A stretch of 17,475 nucleotides of DNA from an uncultured Eggerthellaceae bacterium (GTDB lineage Bacteria; Actinomycetota; Coriobacteriia; Coriobacteriales; Eggerthellaceae), in the NCBI GenBank assembly GCA_910577495.1, contig CAJTML010000036.1, positions 1-17,475 on the forward strand. The letters are read 5' to 3'. Of this stretch, positions 7,301 to 16,800 are shown in pieces (position 1 is the first letter of the stretch; each line of letters opens with the position of its first letter). A model generated the notes under the pieces. It was not told the origin of the DNA. It ran no database searches and worked only from the letters and a program-made list of their open reading frames with translations. The position numbers were made by a program, and so were the translations under genes.

Positions 7301-10300
7301 GTACCAAACTGGTTGTAGAGCTTAAAGTCAGGCGTTGCAAGCTCAATCTCAATTGGAGAGACTGAGGTGGTTGACTCATAGTAGTTCACATAGCTTGAGT
7401 CGGTATAGGCAGGTGCGACCTCTCCAACACCAGCTTGTGTTGCCGGAGTTTCTTCTTCTGAGGATGCCTCATCATCATCTGAGAGAGCGGCAACGTCAGC
7501 TGCATCAACGCTATCGCGCGGCAGTGCCTTGTCATGGATTGAGAGATACTCAACATGTACGTGGTGTTGGTTGCCCGCATCTGATTTATCTTCCAAGCCA
7601 AATGCTTCAAGCTGACCACGAGTGAGGTTAAAGTAGGCAAGCGAGTGGATACGTCCCGTCTCATCGGTTGCTGTCCATGCTTGGGCATAGGTGTCATCCT
7701 CTAAGTTTGCCTTAGAAAGCTCAATTACACCGCCGAGGCGTGCAGGAACTGCACGGCCATCAATGTAGAGCTGCAAACGTCCCGTTGGAGCTGCGCACTT
7801 GATGCTCGTCATAGTTTGTCCGTTGACTTTATCCCCAAACGGATAGACATCTGAGGCAATATCAACCGGTACGATCAAGTGGTTGTTGGTAGCGGTGTTG
7901 AAGTTACCAGCGTTTTCGTCTTGCATCCAGGTAGGAGTCGTGTACTCTTTGATGACTTCGTTACCTTCAGCATCGGTAGTCTTAATGCGAACCGGCTCAA
8001 TAACATCCCAGGTAGTCTTGGAGGTTACGGGCTTAATGGTTGCTTGACCAGTAGCATTGTGACCCCAGTAGGTGTTCGCGAACGTCGGGTTGGTCTTGTA
8101 TTGCTCAGAGCGCACTTCGATGTCATACAAACCAGTATTAGACGGCGTCTCGGTACCCGTAGTAGCCGCACTGAGAGCGCTACCGTTTTCGTTCACCTGT
8201 TGATAGTTGTATTTAATGGTGCTGTTGTCGTTAAGGTAGTTATTCGGCGGGTTGTCAACTGGAATGGGGTTTTTCGCCAGGTCTACCTTCGCCAAGCCTT
8301 CGCCATCGTAATACTTCGTCCAATTCTTCTCGACAAACTCTTCCGAGAGTTCAAAGTTCTCCCATTCCTTAACGGTAGGAGGCTTGCCGGTGTTATCCGT
8401 AGAACCAACCGGGAGCGTGGTCTTAGAAGACACAAGCTTATCGCCTACAAAGTAGGAGAAGTTTGCGTCAATTTGGCTGGTGTTGTTGAGACCTTCTTTG
8501 AGCCACAGATAGAGCTTGCCGTTGTCCAAGCGGGCAGGTGCGCCGTACGCTTGCGGAACAACTGGCACCTTGTCAATGAGGAGCTCCCATGCCTCAATGT
8601 TAGCGTTCAGAAGTTCGCTTGAGTGCGTTGCCCAGTCAATACCCATCGCGGTTGCGGTTGCCTGAATCTTTGATCCTACGTCAACTTCAATAAGCGATGT
8701 CTTGTTGGTCTTATCGGGGTTGCCATCAGGCAGAATGGAGCCGTAAGCCTTACCATCGTTGTCGTTGCCCTGGAACTTAAAGCGGCTCTTGGGGTCATTG
8801 GGGTTAATGCGCGAGCAGTTGACCGAACCACCCGTAATGATGACGTAGCCGCCATTACCACCAATGTCTAAGTATGCCGTATTCGCTGATGAGGTCGGCA
8901 GCAAGGTACCACCGGTAATAAGGATCGTCTTGCCGTTGTTGTTGCCAGCGCATCCTTGGCCAAATGCATTTGAGTGCCACGCGCCAAGCGCTCTAACAAA
9001 ACCACCGTTAATAGTAATGTCGCCCGCAATAGTATTGTTCGCATGGCGCGTCAACAGTGCATCACGCATCGGATAAGTCAGTGCCGAGGTTGACATACCG
9101 CCATTATAGGTGCACCCGCCACCAATAGCAGCACCATGATATGAAGCACGCGCGTTAACCGTGCCACCGTTGAAGGTAGTTTTCGTGGAGCCACCAGCAT
9201 GGCCACCACCGATACCGCACGCAGCACCATTGGCACTACCCTCAGTAGAACCATAACCATTTGCCCATGCAACAATGTCGCCGCCGTTAAAGGTCATATA
9301 ACCGCTGTCTTCAAGTGGGCCGCCGCCGATTGCTGCAGCACGTACACCACCATAGGCATAAAGTGCACCTTTGTTTTTACTCTCCAGGTTAGAGAGCGAA
9401 TCGTTGGTGTCTTTGCCGTCTGCAGTATGGATTTCACCATCATTGCCGCGATACTGCGTTCCCGCAGGAATCTTGCCCTGTTCAGGAGTAATCGGGTTGC
9501 CATTAATATCTACATTGCGAACCGAGTCGTCAATGGTTAGCACTGAACCTTCGCCACAACGAAGTCCGGAGAACTGACCGGCAACCGGCTGACCTGCTGC
9601 AGTATTGGTACGAGAGTCGTAATCGTAGTAGCTGTTATAAAGATAATTGACGGTTCCATCAGCAAGGGTAATGTGCACGGTTGTCTTGTCGGTGATTTCA
9701 TCAGCATCGCGTTCAACCGTTGCATAGGCATCTTGCGTGCTATTGGTGACGATATTAAAGGGGAATGGACCTTTAATGTTAACGCCTTCGAAGACGATGT
9801 CAGCTTTGACGCCTGCTTCAACAACGATGCCAGTGGTAACTGACGTCTGTGCGCCAGCCGTGTTTTTGATTGAAATCGTGCAGTCGTTCTTAATGACCAA
9901 AGACGGCACCGTTACCGAGGCAGCAGAACCGCGCACAATAGAACGCGCGTCTTGGTAGTGCGTAGACTCAGCATTACCACGCGCAATGCGGCTGTAGGCA
10001 TACGTTGCATCGTAGTCATAGTCAACACCAGGCGTGCCGCCTTTAACCGAGAGCTGCTGCCCCGCAGGACCATATGCCGTCCAGCCATCAGCGTCGGTTT
10101 GAGGTGCAACACCCTCCGCGTCGCTTTGCGGCGAGGCAACCACCGATGACGTATCAATCAACGCTCCTACCGCACTTCCAAGTGCCACCTCAGCTGGCGA
10201 ACCCTGGCTGCCCGATTCGTCCTCGTGAGCCTCTTGCTCCGCGACTTCGCTCGTGATGTCCTCAGCCTGATCAGTTGCGTCAGTCACCGCTTGATCGTCT

Positions 10301-10497
10301 GCGGCCACCTCCTCAGAAGTTACGGCATCGGCATCAGCCTCGGCTGACTCCGATGCCGCGAGCGTCTGTTCAGGCGCAGCAGGCTGCTCTTCGCCATATG
10401 CCAGCAATCCAGCATTTGGCATCATGAGCCCGCACGCCAAAACAACCGCAAGCAAACTTCTCGTGATAGCTCTCTTCTTGCTTGATTGAGCTTTCAT
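4369..10497 (-). CDS. Giant sortase-anchored surface protein (beta-helix, DUF11 repeats, LARTG), array copy 1
   Basis: A 2,042-residue secreted, cell-wall-anchored protein, probably an adhesin or surface-layer component (inferred; no ligand can be read). From the N-terminus: Sec signal peptide (K/R-rich 2-13, hydrophobic 14-33); acidic Ala/Glu/Asp region to about 120; beta-helix-like region about 125-565 with AAIGGG/CGIGGG and NGG/TGG turns; unrecognised region about 565-1140; Big_2-like domain about 1140-1216; three DUF11-type domains (about 1220-1330, 1581-1697, 1794-1905), the last two sharing WYDV...LPxG; Asp/Pro-rich linkers about 1380-1575 and 1697-1790; LARTG (2003-2007), a hydrophobic segment and a basic tail. 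LAxTG signals are typical of class E sortases. The start is ATG 10497, with AAGGAG six bases upstream; a longer frame from 10530 has no such site. It ends in TAG. H2037 is the only residue unlike copy 2. Confidence 0.9.
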   Translation of the reverse strand: MKAQSSKKRAITRSLLAVVLACGLMMPNAGLLAYGEEQPAAPEQTLAASESAEADADAVTSEEVAADDQAVTDATDQAEDITSEVAEQEAHEDESGSQGSPAEVALGSAVGALIDTSSVVASPQSDAEGVAPQTDADGWTAYGPAGQQLSVKGGTPGVDYDYDATYAYSRIARGNAESTHYQDARSIVRGSAASVTVPSLVIKNDCTISIKNTAGAQTSVTTGIVVEAGVKADIVFEGVNIKGPFPFNIVTNSTQDAYATVERDADEITDKTTVHITLADGTVNYLYNSYYDYDSRTNTAAGQPVAGQFSGLRCGEGSVLTIDDSVRNVDINGNPITPEQGKIPAGTQYRGNDGEIHTADGKDTNDSLSNLESKNKGALYAYGGVRAAAIGGGPLEDSGYMTFNGGDIVAWANGYGSTEGSANGAACGIGGGHAGGSTKTTFNGGTVNARASYHGAAIGGGCTYNGGMSTSALTYPMRDALLTRHANNTIAGDITINGGFVRALGAWHSNAFGQGCAGNNNGKTILITGGTLLPTSSANTAYLDIGGNGGYVIITGGSVNCSRINPNDPKSRFKFQGNDNDGKAYGSILPDGNPDKTNKTSLIEVDVGSKIQATATAMGIDWATHSSELLNANIEAWELLIDKVPVVPQAYGAPARLDNGKLYLWLKEGLNNTSQIDANFSYFVGDKLVSSKTTLPVGSTDNTGKPPTVKEWENFELSEEFVEKNWTKYYDGEGLAKVDLAKNPIPVDNPPNNYLNDNSTIKYNYQQVNENGSALSAATTGTETPSNTGLYDIEVRSEQYKTNPTFANTYWGHNATGQATIKPVTSKTTWDVIEPVRIKTTDAEGNEVIKEYTTPTWMQDENAGNFNTATNNHLIVPVDIASDVYPFGDKVNGQTMTSIKCAAPTGRLQLYIDGRAVPARLGGVIELSKANLEDDTYAQAWTATDETGRIHSLAYFNLTRGQLEAFGLEDKSDAGNQHHVHVEYLSIHDKALPRDSVDAADVAALSDDDEASSEEETPATQAGVGEVAPAYTDSSYVNYYESTTSVSPIEIELATPDFKLYNQFGTGYIPNGEGLSDADKVANDKKLKLDETTERDWTDADDELKGTEDRTDVGEFRDVVDEDSGSVTETRQDWFPLFVQTNSIGDIVFESSNPAVIQIEPNSYLTDREYVEGKTDYGIGAVARVLSAGKTTITATIKGTGAYASVTKSFDVYVFPDLAKKPELSITETAYIVSRTDGTVRPGDTIRYTATATNTTKDSACINPVYEIAIPTDTTFKGVTVLDPAGNEIKDPSYRIENGKVIFDGLPTLFGNESYKFKLDVTVNSDLFDPEHGAADFTSNSKVSGIYGINPDKFSWDDRIPAEGLPVEATSADVDPTLPDPNPDKPTPIVPGPDKAQDILGGELIEEGGSTSDPDDPDAPGTKEPGVPVGPVTPDTPFADAKEPHPDDPTRPADPTDPDDPTTTPKNPIKEGDRIISFGDEDDPKTPEDIAKELDEQIKKKLEEDPDADHVDIPVVISRPDPAGGEPTIEHVIVTVPITDDLRPETPDPDDRNDHDIIVVPADPDPRPSGTDTEGNPIGGDIELNKSAQNVTTGFEDRVNKEIAMVGDTIRFTISATNTRPGSSWYDVLIKDPLPEGVAYVPGSAHITDAAGNTYSNFEVDFSAEDSTIGFCIGDLPGISTATITFDCVVTPVAATGIDIPANKAYAYGTLPSTVVKPNPDDPTGPVVLDRDPIPVGPYNPEDTGKTWDDVDKEKQDEIKDIFGGDPEEVIEPIETPVTPIDEVFPGAPDKDKLITTKTATNTTERTDGSVYVGDVIHYVVTLANTDGAHTMWYDVILEDRLPKGLNPVAGSMKLTLANGETIDCPDEAYSEANGNIAVYAGNVRGGEQVSLAFDAIVTPDALTHGIGNVGYAYGSVAHEIPKPVLKGEEPSGMPDLGHRFDPGDGWDAFYIKNGATHSMSEVTYPAGFNGEVHDNPAYDEGYGVGSDANGQDLQALPKGLKLARTGDPLAFAVTGIAALVLIAAACLVVARRRSTHAVHRR

Positions 10498-10503
10498 CTT
10501 GCA

Positions 10504-10509
10504 CTCCTT
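10504..10509 (-). promoter_or_regulatory. Ribosome binding site deciding the copy 1 start
   Basis: AAGGAG on the minus strand, six bases before the ATG at 10495-10497. It overlaps the 11 extra codons of the longer reading frame starting at 10530, which argues that those codons are not translated. Confidence 0.8.
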
Positions 10510-10533
10510 GCTTCTTGGTAATGCATCCATTCC

Positions 10534-10560
10534 TTGGCGAACTTCTCAGCACTTCGCCAA
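10534..10560 (-). other. Leader hairpin before giant gene copy 1
   Basis: A perfect eight-base inverted repeat TTGGCGAA / TTCGCCAA (10534-10541 with 10553-10560) with an 11-base loop, about 37 nt upstream of the start codon and inside the predicted 5' leader. It does not cover the ribosome site, so an mRNA-stability role or a protein/RNA-binding site is possible. A second, six-base repeat (CGTGAC / GTCACG, 10576-10581 with 10591-10596) lies further upstream. Confidence 0.5.
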
Positions 10561-10596
10561 ACCACAATAAGCCCTCGTGACCTCATTACTGTCACG

Positions 10597-10732
10597 GAGC
10601 GTTTAACAAATCGTTGCTAAATTGACAACATTATAGGTATTCACGAATACAGGCTCAATACTTAAGGGGAACAATATCCGCTAGAAAGCGTTATTTAACT
10701 GGGCGAATGTTCATCATCATTGAGCGCTTAAC
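10597..10732. repeat. Direct 11-bp repeats flanking the copy 1 promoter
   Basis: GAGCGTTTAAC (10597-10607) and GAGCGCTTAAC (10722-10732) match at 10 of 11 bases and are 125 bp apart, one in the leader and one upstream of the -35. A related sequence, AGCGTTATTTAAC (10687-10699), lies between them. They could be regulator-binding sites; no regulator is known. Confidence 0.3.
10630..10658 (-). promoter_or_regulatory. Sigma-70-type promoter of giant gene copy 1
   Basis: Minus strand: TTGAGC (10653-10658, four of six matches to the -35 consensus), a 17-bp spacer, and a perfect TATAAT (10630-10635). Transcription would begin near 10623, leaving a leader of about 125 nt. This is the best-matching promoter in the spacer and is the same in the next unit. 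Confidence 0.75.
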
Positions 10733-10772
10733 TAAGGTTTTTATGGCGAAGAACTCGTCAGGCTTATACAAC

Positions 10773-10803
10773 AAGGGAGGGAAGCTGAGCGCTCCCCTCC
10801 CTT
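10773..10803 (-). terminator. Terminator hairpin after giant gene copy 2
   Basis: A 13-bp stem with one G-U pair, AAGGGAGGGAAGC (10773-10785) with GCTCCCCTCCCTT (10791-10803), and a five-base loop, about 45 bp past the copy 2 stop. On the minus strand it is followed by GTTGT, an imperfect U-tract, so termination is likely but perhaps incomplete. The spacer 10498-10848 holds no gene: only this hairpin, the promoter, small repeats and the leader. Confidence 0.65.
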
Positions 10804-10848
10804 CAATACTTCTTTGATGCGTCCGCTTATTAAGCAGCAGCCGTTGTT

Positions 10849-13800
10849 TTAGCGCCTATGCACCGCGCGTGTACTACGACGGCGGGCAACTACCAGGCAA
10901 GCTGCTGCGATGAGTACCAGAGCTGCAATGCCGGTGACAGCAAAGGCAAGCGGGTCTCCGGTGCGGGCAAGCTTGAGTCCCTTCGGCAGTGCTTGCAAGT
11001 CTTGGCCGTTTGCATCAGATCCAACTCCATAGCCCTCATCATAGGCGGGGTTGTCGTGCACTTCCCCGTTAAAGCCTGCAGGGTATGTCACCTCTGACAT
11101 TGAGTGCGTTGCGCCATTTTTGATATAGAAGGCATCCCAACCATCACCCGGATCAAAGCGATGACCCAGATCAGGCATGCCGGAGGGCTCTTCTCCCTTT
11201 AAAACGGGCTTGGGGATCTCGTGCGCTACTGAGCCATAGGCATAACCTACATTTCCAATGCCGTGCGTGAGGGCATCAGGGGTAACAATAGCGTCAAATG
11301 CAAGCGATACTTGCTCTCCGCCACGGACGTTTCCAGCGTAGACCGCAATGTTTCCATTGGCCTCAGAGTAGGCCTCGTCAGGACAATCAATAGTTTCACC
11401 GTTTGCAAGGGTGAGCTTCATAGAGCCAGCAACCGGATTTAAGCCCTTAGGCAGCCTATCTTCTAAGATCACGTCATACCACATGGTATGAGCCCCGTCG
11501 GTGTTTGCAAGGGTCACTACATAGTGGATGACATCTCCCACATAGACTGATCCATCAGTGCGTTCGGTGGTGTTGGTAGCGGTCTTGGTGGTGATGAGCT
11601 TATCTTTGTCAGGAGCTCCTGGGAACACCTCATCAATAGGAGTTACCGGGGTCTCAATAGGCTCAATTACCTCTTCTGGGTCTCCCCCAAAGATGTCTTT
11701 GATCTCATCTTGCTTTTCTTTGTCAACATCATCCCAGGTCTTACCAGTGTCTTCTGGGTTATAGGGACCCACCGGAATCGGATCGCGATCCAAAACAACA
11801 GGACCGGTCGGGTCATCAGGGTTGGGCTTTACAACCGTTGAGGGAAGCGTGCCGTAGGCATAGGCTTTGTTAGCAGGGATATCAATGCCGGTGGCTGCCA
11901 CTGGCGTTACCACACAATCAAAGGTGATGGTAGCTGTTGAGATGCCCGGCAAATCCCCAATGCAAAAGCCGATAGTGGAATCTTCTGCGCTAAAGTCAAC
12001 CTCGAAGTTTGAGTAGGTATTGCCTGCCGCATCCGTAATATGAGCACTTCCCGGAACGTAGGCCACCCCTTCTGGCAGCGGGTCTTTGATGAGCACGTCA
12101 TACCACGAAGAGCCTGGGCGGGTGTTAGTTGCGCTAATGGTAAAGCGGATGGTATCTCCCACCATGGCAATTTCTTTGTTTACGCGATCCTCAAAACCTG
12201 TTGTGACATTTTGAGCAGATTTATTAAGCTCAATGTCGCCACCGATGGGGTTACCTTCGGTATCAGTACCTGAAGGACGCGGATCAGGGTCAGCCGGCAC
12301 CACGATGATGTCGTGATCATTGCGATCATCGGGATCGGGGGTTTCAGGGCGAAGGTCATCGGTGATAGGAACGGTAACAATCACGTGTTCGATGGTGGGC
12401 TCTCCACCCGCCGGATCAGGACGAGAGATGACAACCGGGATATCAACGTGATCTGCATCCGGGTCCTCTTCAAGCTTCTTTTTGATCTGCTCGTCTAACT
12501 CTTTGGCAATGTCTTCTGGGGTCTTTGGATCATCCTCATCACCAAACGAGATTATGCGGTCTCCCTCTTTAATGGGGTTTTTAGGCGTGGTGGTCGGATC
12601 GTCCGGATCAGTCGGGTCAGCCGGACGCGTCGGATCATCAGGATGAGGCTCTTTTGCATCAGCAAAAGGAGTATCAGGGGTCACAGGTCCAACCGGAACT
12701 CCTGGCTCTTTGGTACCTGGTGCATCAGGATCATCAGGATCAGAAGTGCTTCCACCCTCTTCAATGAGCTCTCCACCCAAGATATCTTGCGCTTTGTCGG
12801 GACCCGGCACAATGGGAGTGGGCTTGTCAGGATTAGGATCAGGAAGCGTTGGGTCAACATCAGCTGAGGTTGCCTCTACTGGCAGACCCTCTGCTGGGAT
12901 ACGGTCATCCCATGAGAACTTATCAGGATTAATACCATAGATACCTGAGACCTTTGAGTTGGAGGTAAAGTCAGCAGCGCCGTGCTCTGGATCAAACAGA
13001 TCAGAGTTGACCGTCACATCCAACTTAAACTTATAAGACTCATTACCAAACAAGGTAGGCAGACCATCAAAGATAACCTTGCCGTTTTCTATGCGATAAC
13101 TCGGGTCTTTGATCTCGTTTCCTGCAGGATCAAGCACCGTCACTCCCTTAAAGGTCGTGTCCGTTGGAATTGCAATCTCATAGACGGGGTTGATGCATGC
13201 TGAGTCTTTGGTGGTGTTAGTTGCTGTTGCGGTATAGCGGATGGTGTCTCCCGGACGAACCGTGCCGTCGGTGCGTGAGACAATGTAGGCGGTCTCAGTG
13301 ATAGACAGCTCAGGCTTTTTGGCCAGATCCGGGAAGACATACACATCAAAGCTCTTGGTAACAGAAGCATAGGCACCCGTACCTTTGATGGTAGCGGTAA
13401 TGGTGGTTTTGCCTGCTGAGAGTACGCGTGCTACCGCACCAATACCGTAGTCGGTTTTACCTTCTACGTATTCGCGATCCGTGAGATAGCTGTTCGGCTC
13501 AATCTGGATGACAGCTGGGTTTGAGCTTTCAAAGACAATGTCTCCGATTGAGTTGGTTTGTACAAACAGCGGGAACCAGTCTTGACGGGTTTCGGTAACT
13601 GAACCTGAGTCCTCATCCACCACGTCACGGAACTCACCGACATCAGTTCTGTCTTCGGTGCCTTTGAGCTCATCATCAGCATCTGTCCAGTCACGCTCGG
13701 TGGTCTCATCAAGCTTGAGTTTCTTATCGTTTGCTACCTTGTCAGCATCAGATAATCCCTCACCATTGGGGATATATCCAGTACCAAACTGGTTGTAGAG

Positions 13801-16800
13801 CTTAAAGTCAGGCGTTGCAAGCTCAATCTCAATTGGAGAGACTGAGGTGGTTGACTCATAGTAGTTCACATAGCTTGAGTCGGTATAGGCAGGTGCGACC
13901 TCTCCAACACCAGCTTGTGTTGCCGGAGTTTCTTCTTCTGAGGATGCCTCATCATCATCTGAGAGAGCGGCAACGTCAGCTGCATCAACGCTATCGCGCG
14001 GCAGTGCCTTGTCATGGATTGAGAGATACTCAACATGTACGTGGTGTTGGTTGCCCGCATCTGATTTATCTTCCAAGCCAAATGCTTCAAGCTGACCACG
14101 AGTGAGGTTAAAGTAGGCAAGCGAGTGGATACGTCCCGTCTCATCGGTTGCTGTCCATGCTTGGGCATAGGTGTCATCCTCTAAGTTTGCCTTAGAAAGC
14201 TCAATTACACCGCCGAGGCGTGCAGGAACTGCACGGCCATCAATGTAGAGCTGCAAACGTCCCGTTGGAGCTGCGCACTTGATGCTCGTCATAGTTTGTC
14301 CGTTGACTTTATCCCCAAACGGATAGACATCTGAGGCAATATCAACCGGTACGATCAAGTGGTTGTTGGTAGCGGTGTTGAAGTTACCAGCGTTTTCGTC
14401 TTGCATCCAGGTAGGAGTCGTGTACTCTTTGATGACTTCGTTACCTTCAGCATCGGTAGTCTTAATGCGAACCGGCTCAATAACATCCCAGGTAGTCTTG
14501 GAGGTTACGGGCTTAATGGTTGCTTGACCAGTAGCATTGTGACCCCAGTAGGTGTTCGCGAACGTCGGGTTGGTCTTGTATTGCTCAGAGCGCACTTCGA
14601 TGTCATACAAACCAGTATTAGACGGCGTCTCGGTACCCGTAGTAGCCGCACTGAGAGCGCTACCGTTTTCGTTCACCTGTTGATAGTTGTATTTAATGGT
14701 GCTGTTGTCGTTAAGGTAGTTATTCGGCGGGTTGTCAACTGGAATGGGGTTTTTCGCCAGGTCTACCTTCGCCAAGCCTTCGCCATCGTAATACTTCGTC
14801 CAATTCTTCTCGACAAACTCTTCCGAGAGTTCAAAGTTCTCCCATTCCTTAACGGTAGGAGGCTTGCCGGTGTTATCCGTAGAACCAACCGGGAGCGTGG
14901 TCTTAGAAGACACAAGCTTATCGCCTACAAAGTAGGAGAAGTTTGCGTCAATTTGGCTGGTGTTGTTGAGACCTTCTTTGAGCCACAGATAGAGCTTGCC
15001 GTTGTCCAAGCGGGCAGGTGCGCCGTACGCTTGCGGAACAACTGGCACCTTGTCAATGAGGAGCTCCCATGCCTCAATGTTAGCGTTCAGAAGTTCGCTT
15101 GAGTGCGTTGCCCAGTCAATACCCATCGCGGTTGCGGTTGCCTGAATCTTTGATCCTACGTCAACTTCAATAAGCGATGTCTTGTTGGTCTTATCGGGGT
15201 TGCCATCAGGCAGAATGGAGCCGTAAGCCTTACCATCGTTGTCGTTGCCCTGGAACTTAAAGCGGCTCTTGGGGTCATTGGGGTTAATGCGCGAGCAGTT
15301 GACCGAACCACCCGTAATGATGACGTAGCCGCCATTACCACCAATGTCTAAGTATGCCGTATTCGCTGATGAGGTCGGCAGCAAGGTACCACCGGTAATA
15401 AGGATCGTCTTGCCGTTGTTGTTGCCAGCGCATCCTTGGCCAAATGCATTTGAGTGCCACGCGCCAAGCGCTCTAACAAAACCACCGTTAATAGTAATGT
15501 CGCCCGCAATAGTATTGTTCGCATGGCGCGTCAACAGTGCATCACGCATCGGATAAGTCAGTGCCGAGGTTGACATACCGCCATTATAGGTGCACCCGCC
15601 ACCAATAGCAGCACCATGATATGAAGCACGCGCGTTAACCGTGCCACCGTTGAAGGTAGTTTTCGTGGAGCCACCAGCATGGCCACCACCGATACCGCAC
15701 GCAGCACCATTGGCACTACCCTCAGTAGAACCATAACCATTTGCCCATGCAACAATGTCGCCGCCGTTAAAGGTCATATAACCGCTGTCTTCAAGTGGGC
15801 CGCCGCCGATTGCTGCAGCACGTACACCACCATAGGCATAAAGTGCACCTTTGTTTTTACTCTCCAGGTTAGAGAGCGAATCGTTGGTGTCTTTGCCGTC
15901 TGCAGTATGGATTTCACCATCATTGCCGCGATACTGCGTTCCCGCAGGAATCTTGCCCTGTTCAGGAGTAATCGGGTTGCCATTAATATCTACATTGCGA
16001 ACCGAGTCGTCAATGGTTAGCACTGAACCTTCGCCACAACGAAGTCCGGAGAACTGACCGGCAACCGGCTGACCTGCTGCAGTATTGGTACGAGAGTCGT
16101 AATCGTAGTAGCTGTTATAAAGATAATTGACGGTTCCATCAGCAAGGGTAATGTGCACGGTTGTCTTGTCGGTGATTTCATCAGCATCGCGTTCAACCGT
16201 TGCATAGGCATCTTGCGTGCTATTGGTGACGATATTAAAGGGGAATGGACCTTTAATGTTAACGCCTTCGAAGACGATGTCAGCTTTGACGCCTGCTTCA
16301 ACAACGATGCCAGTGGTAACTGACGTCTGTGCGCCAGCCGTGTTTTTGATTGAAATCGTGCAGTCGTTCTTAATGACCAAAGACGGCACCGTTACCGAGG
16401 CAGCAGAACCGCGCACAATAGAACGCGCGTCTTGGTAGTGCGTAGACTCAGCATTACCACGCGCAATGCGGCTGTAGGCATACGTTGCATCGTAGTCATA
16501 GTCAACACCAGGCGTGCCGCCTTTAACCGAGAGCTGCTGCCCCGCAGGACCATATGCCGTCCAGCCATCAGCGTCGGTTTGAGGTGCAACACCCTCCGCG
16601 TCGCTTTGCGGCGAGGCAACCACCGATGACGTATCAATCAACGCTCCTACCGCACTTCCAAGTGCCACCTCAGCTGGCGAACCCTGGCTGCCCGATTCGT
16701 CCTCGTGAGCCTCTTGCTCCGCGACTTCGCTCGTGATGTCCTCAGCCTGATCAGTTGCGTCAGTCACCGCTTGATCGTCTGCGGCCACCTCCTCAGAAGT

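Larger units (their letters stand above)
4370..10849. repeat. Tandem repeat unit 1 (6,480 bp)
   Basis: This unit contains a whole giant gene except the last base of its stop codon, plus the 318-bp spacer with promoter and leader. Because 6,480 is a multiple of 60, corresponding rows can be compared directly with unit 2. The only difference I found is T at 4388 against C at 10868. Position 4369 (C) already differs from 10849 (T), so homology begins inside the stop codon. Confidence 0.95.

Noticed and set aside
7879..8622. A 247-codon open frame antisense to giant gene copy 1 (repeated at 14359-15102)
   Set aside because: It lies wholly inside the giant gene, has no recognisable domain or clear ribosome site, and appears in the second copy only because the DNA is duplicated.
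10498..10530. Longer start for the giant gene (11 extra codons)
   Set aside because: The extra residues precede the signal peptide, have no good ribosome site, and are overlapped by the strong AAGGAG that serves ATG 10497.
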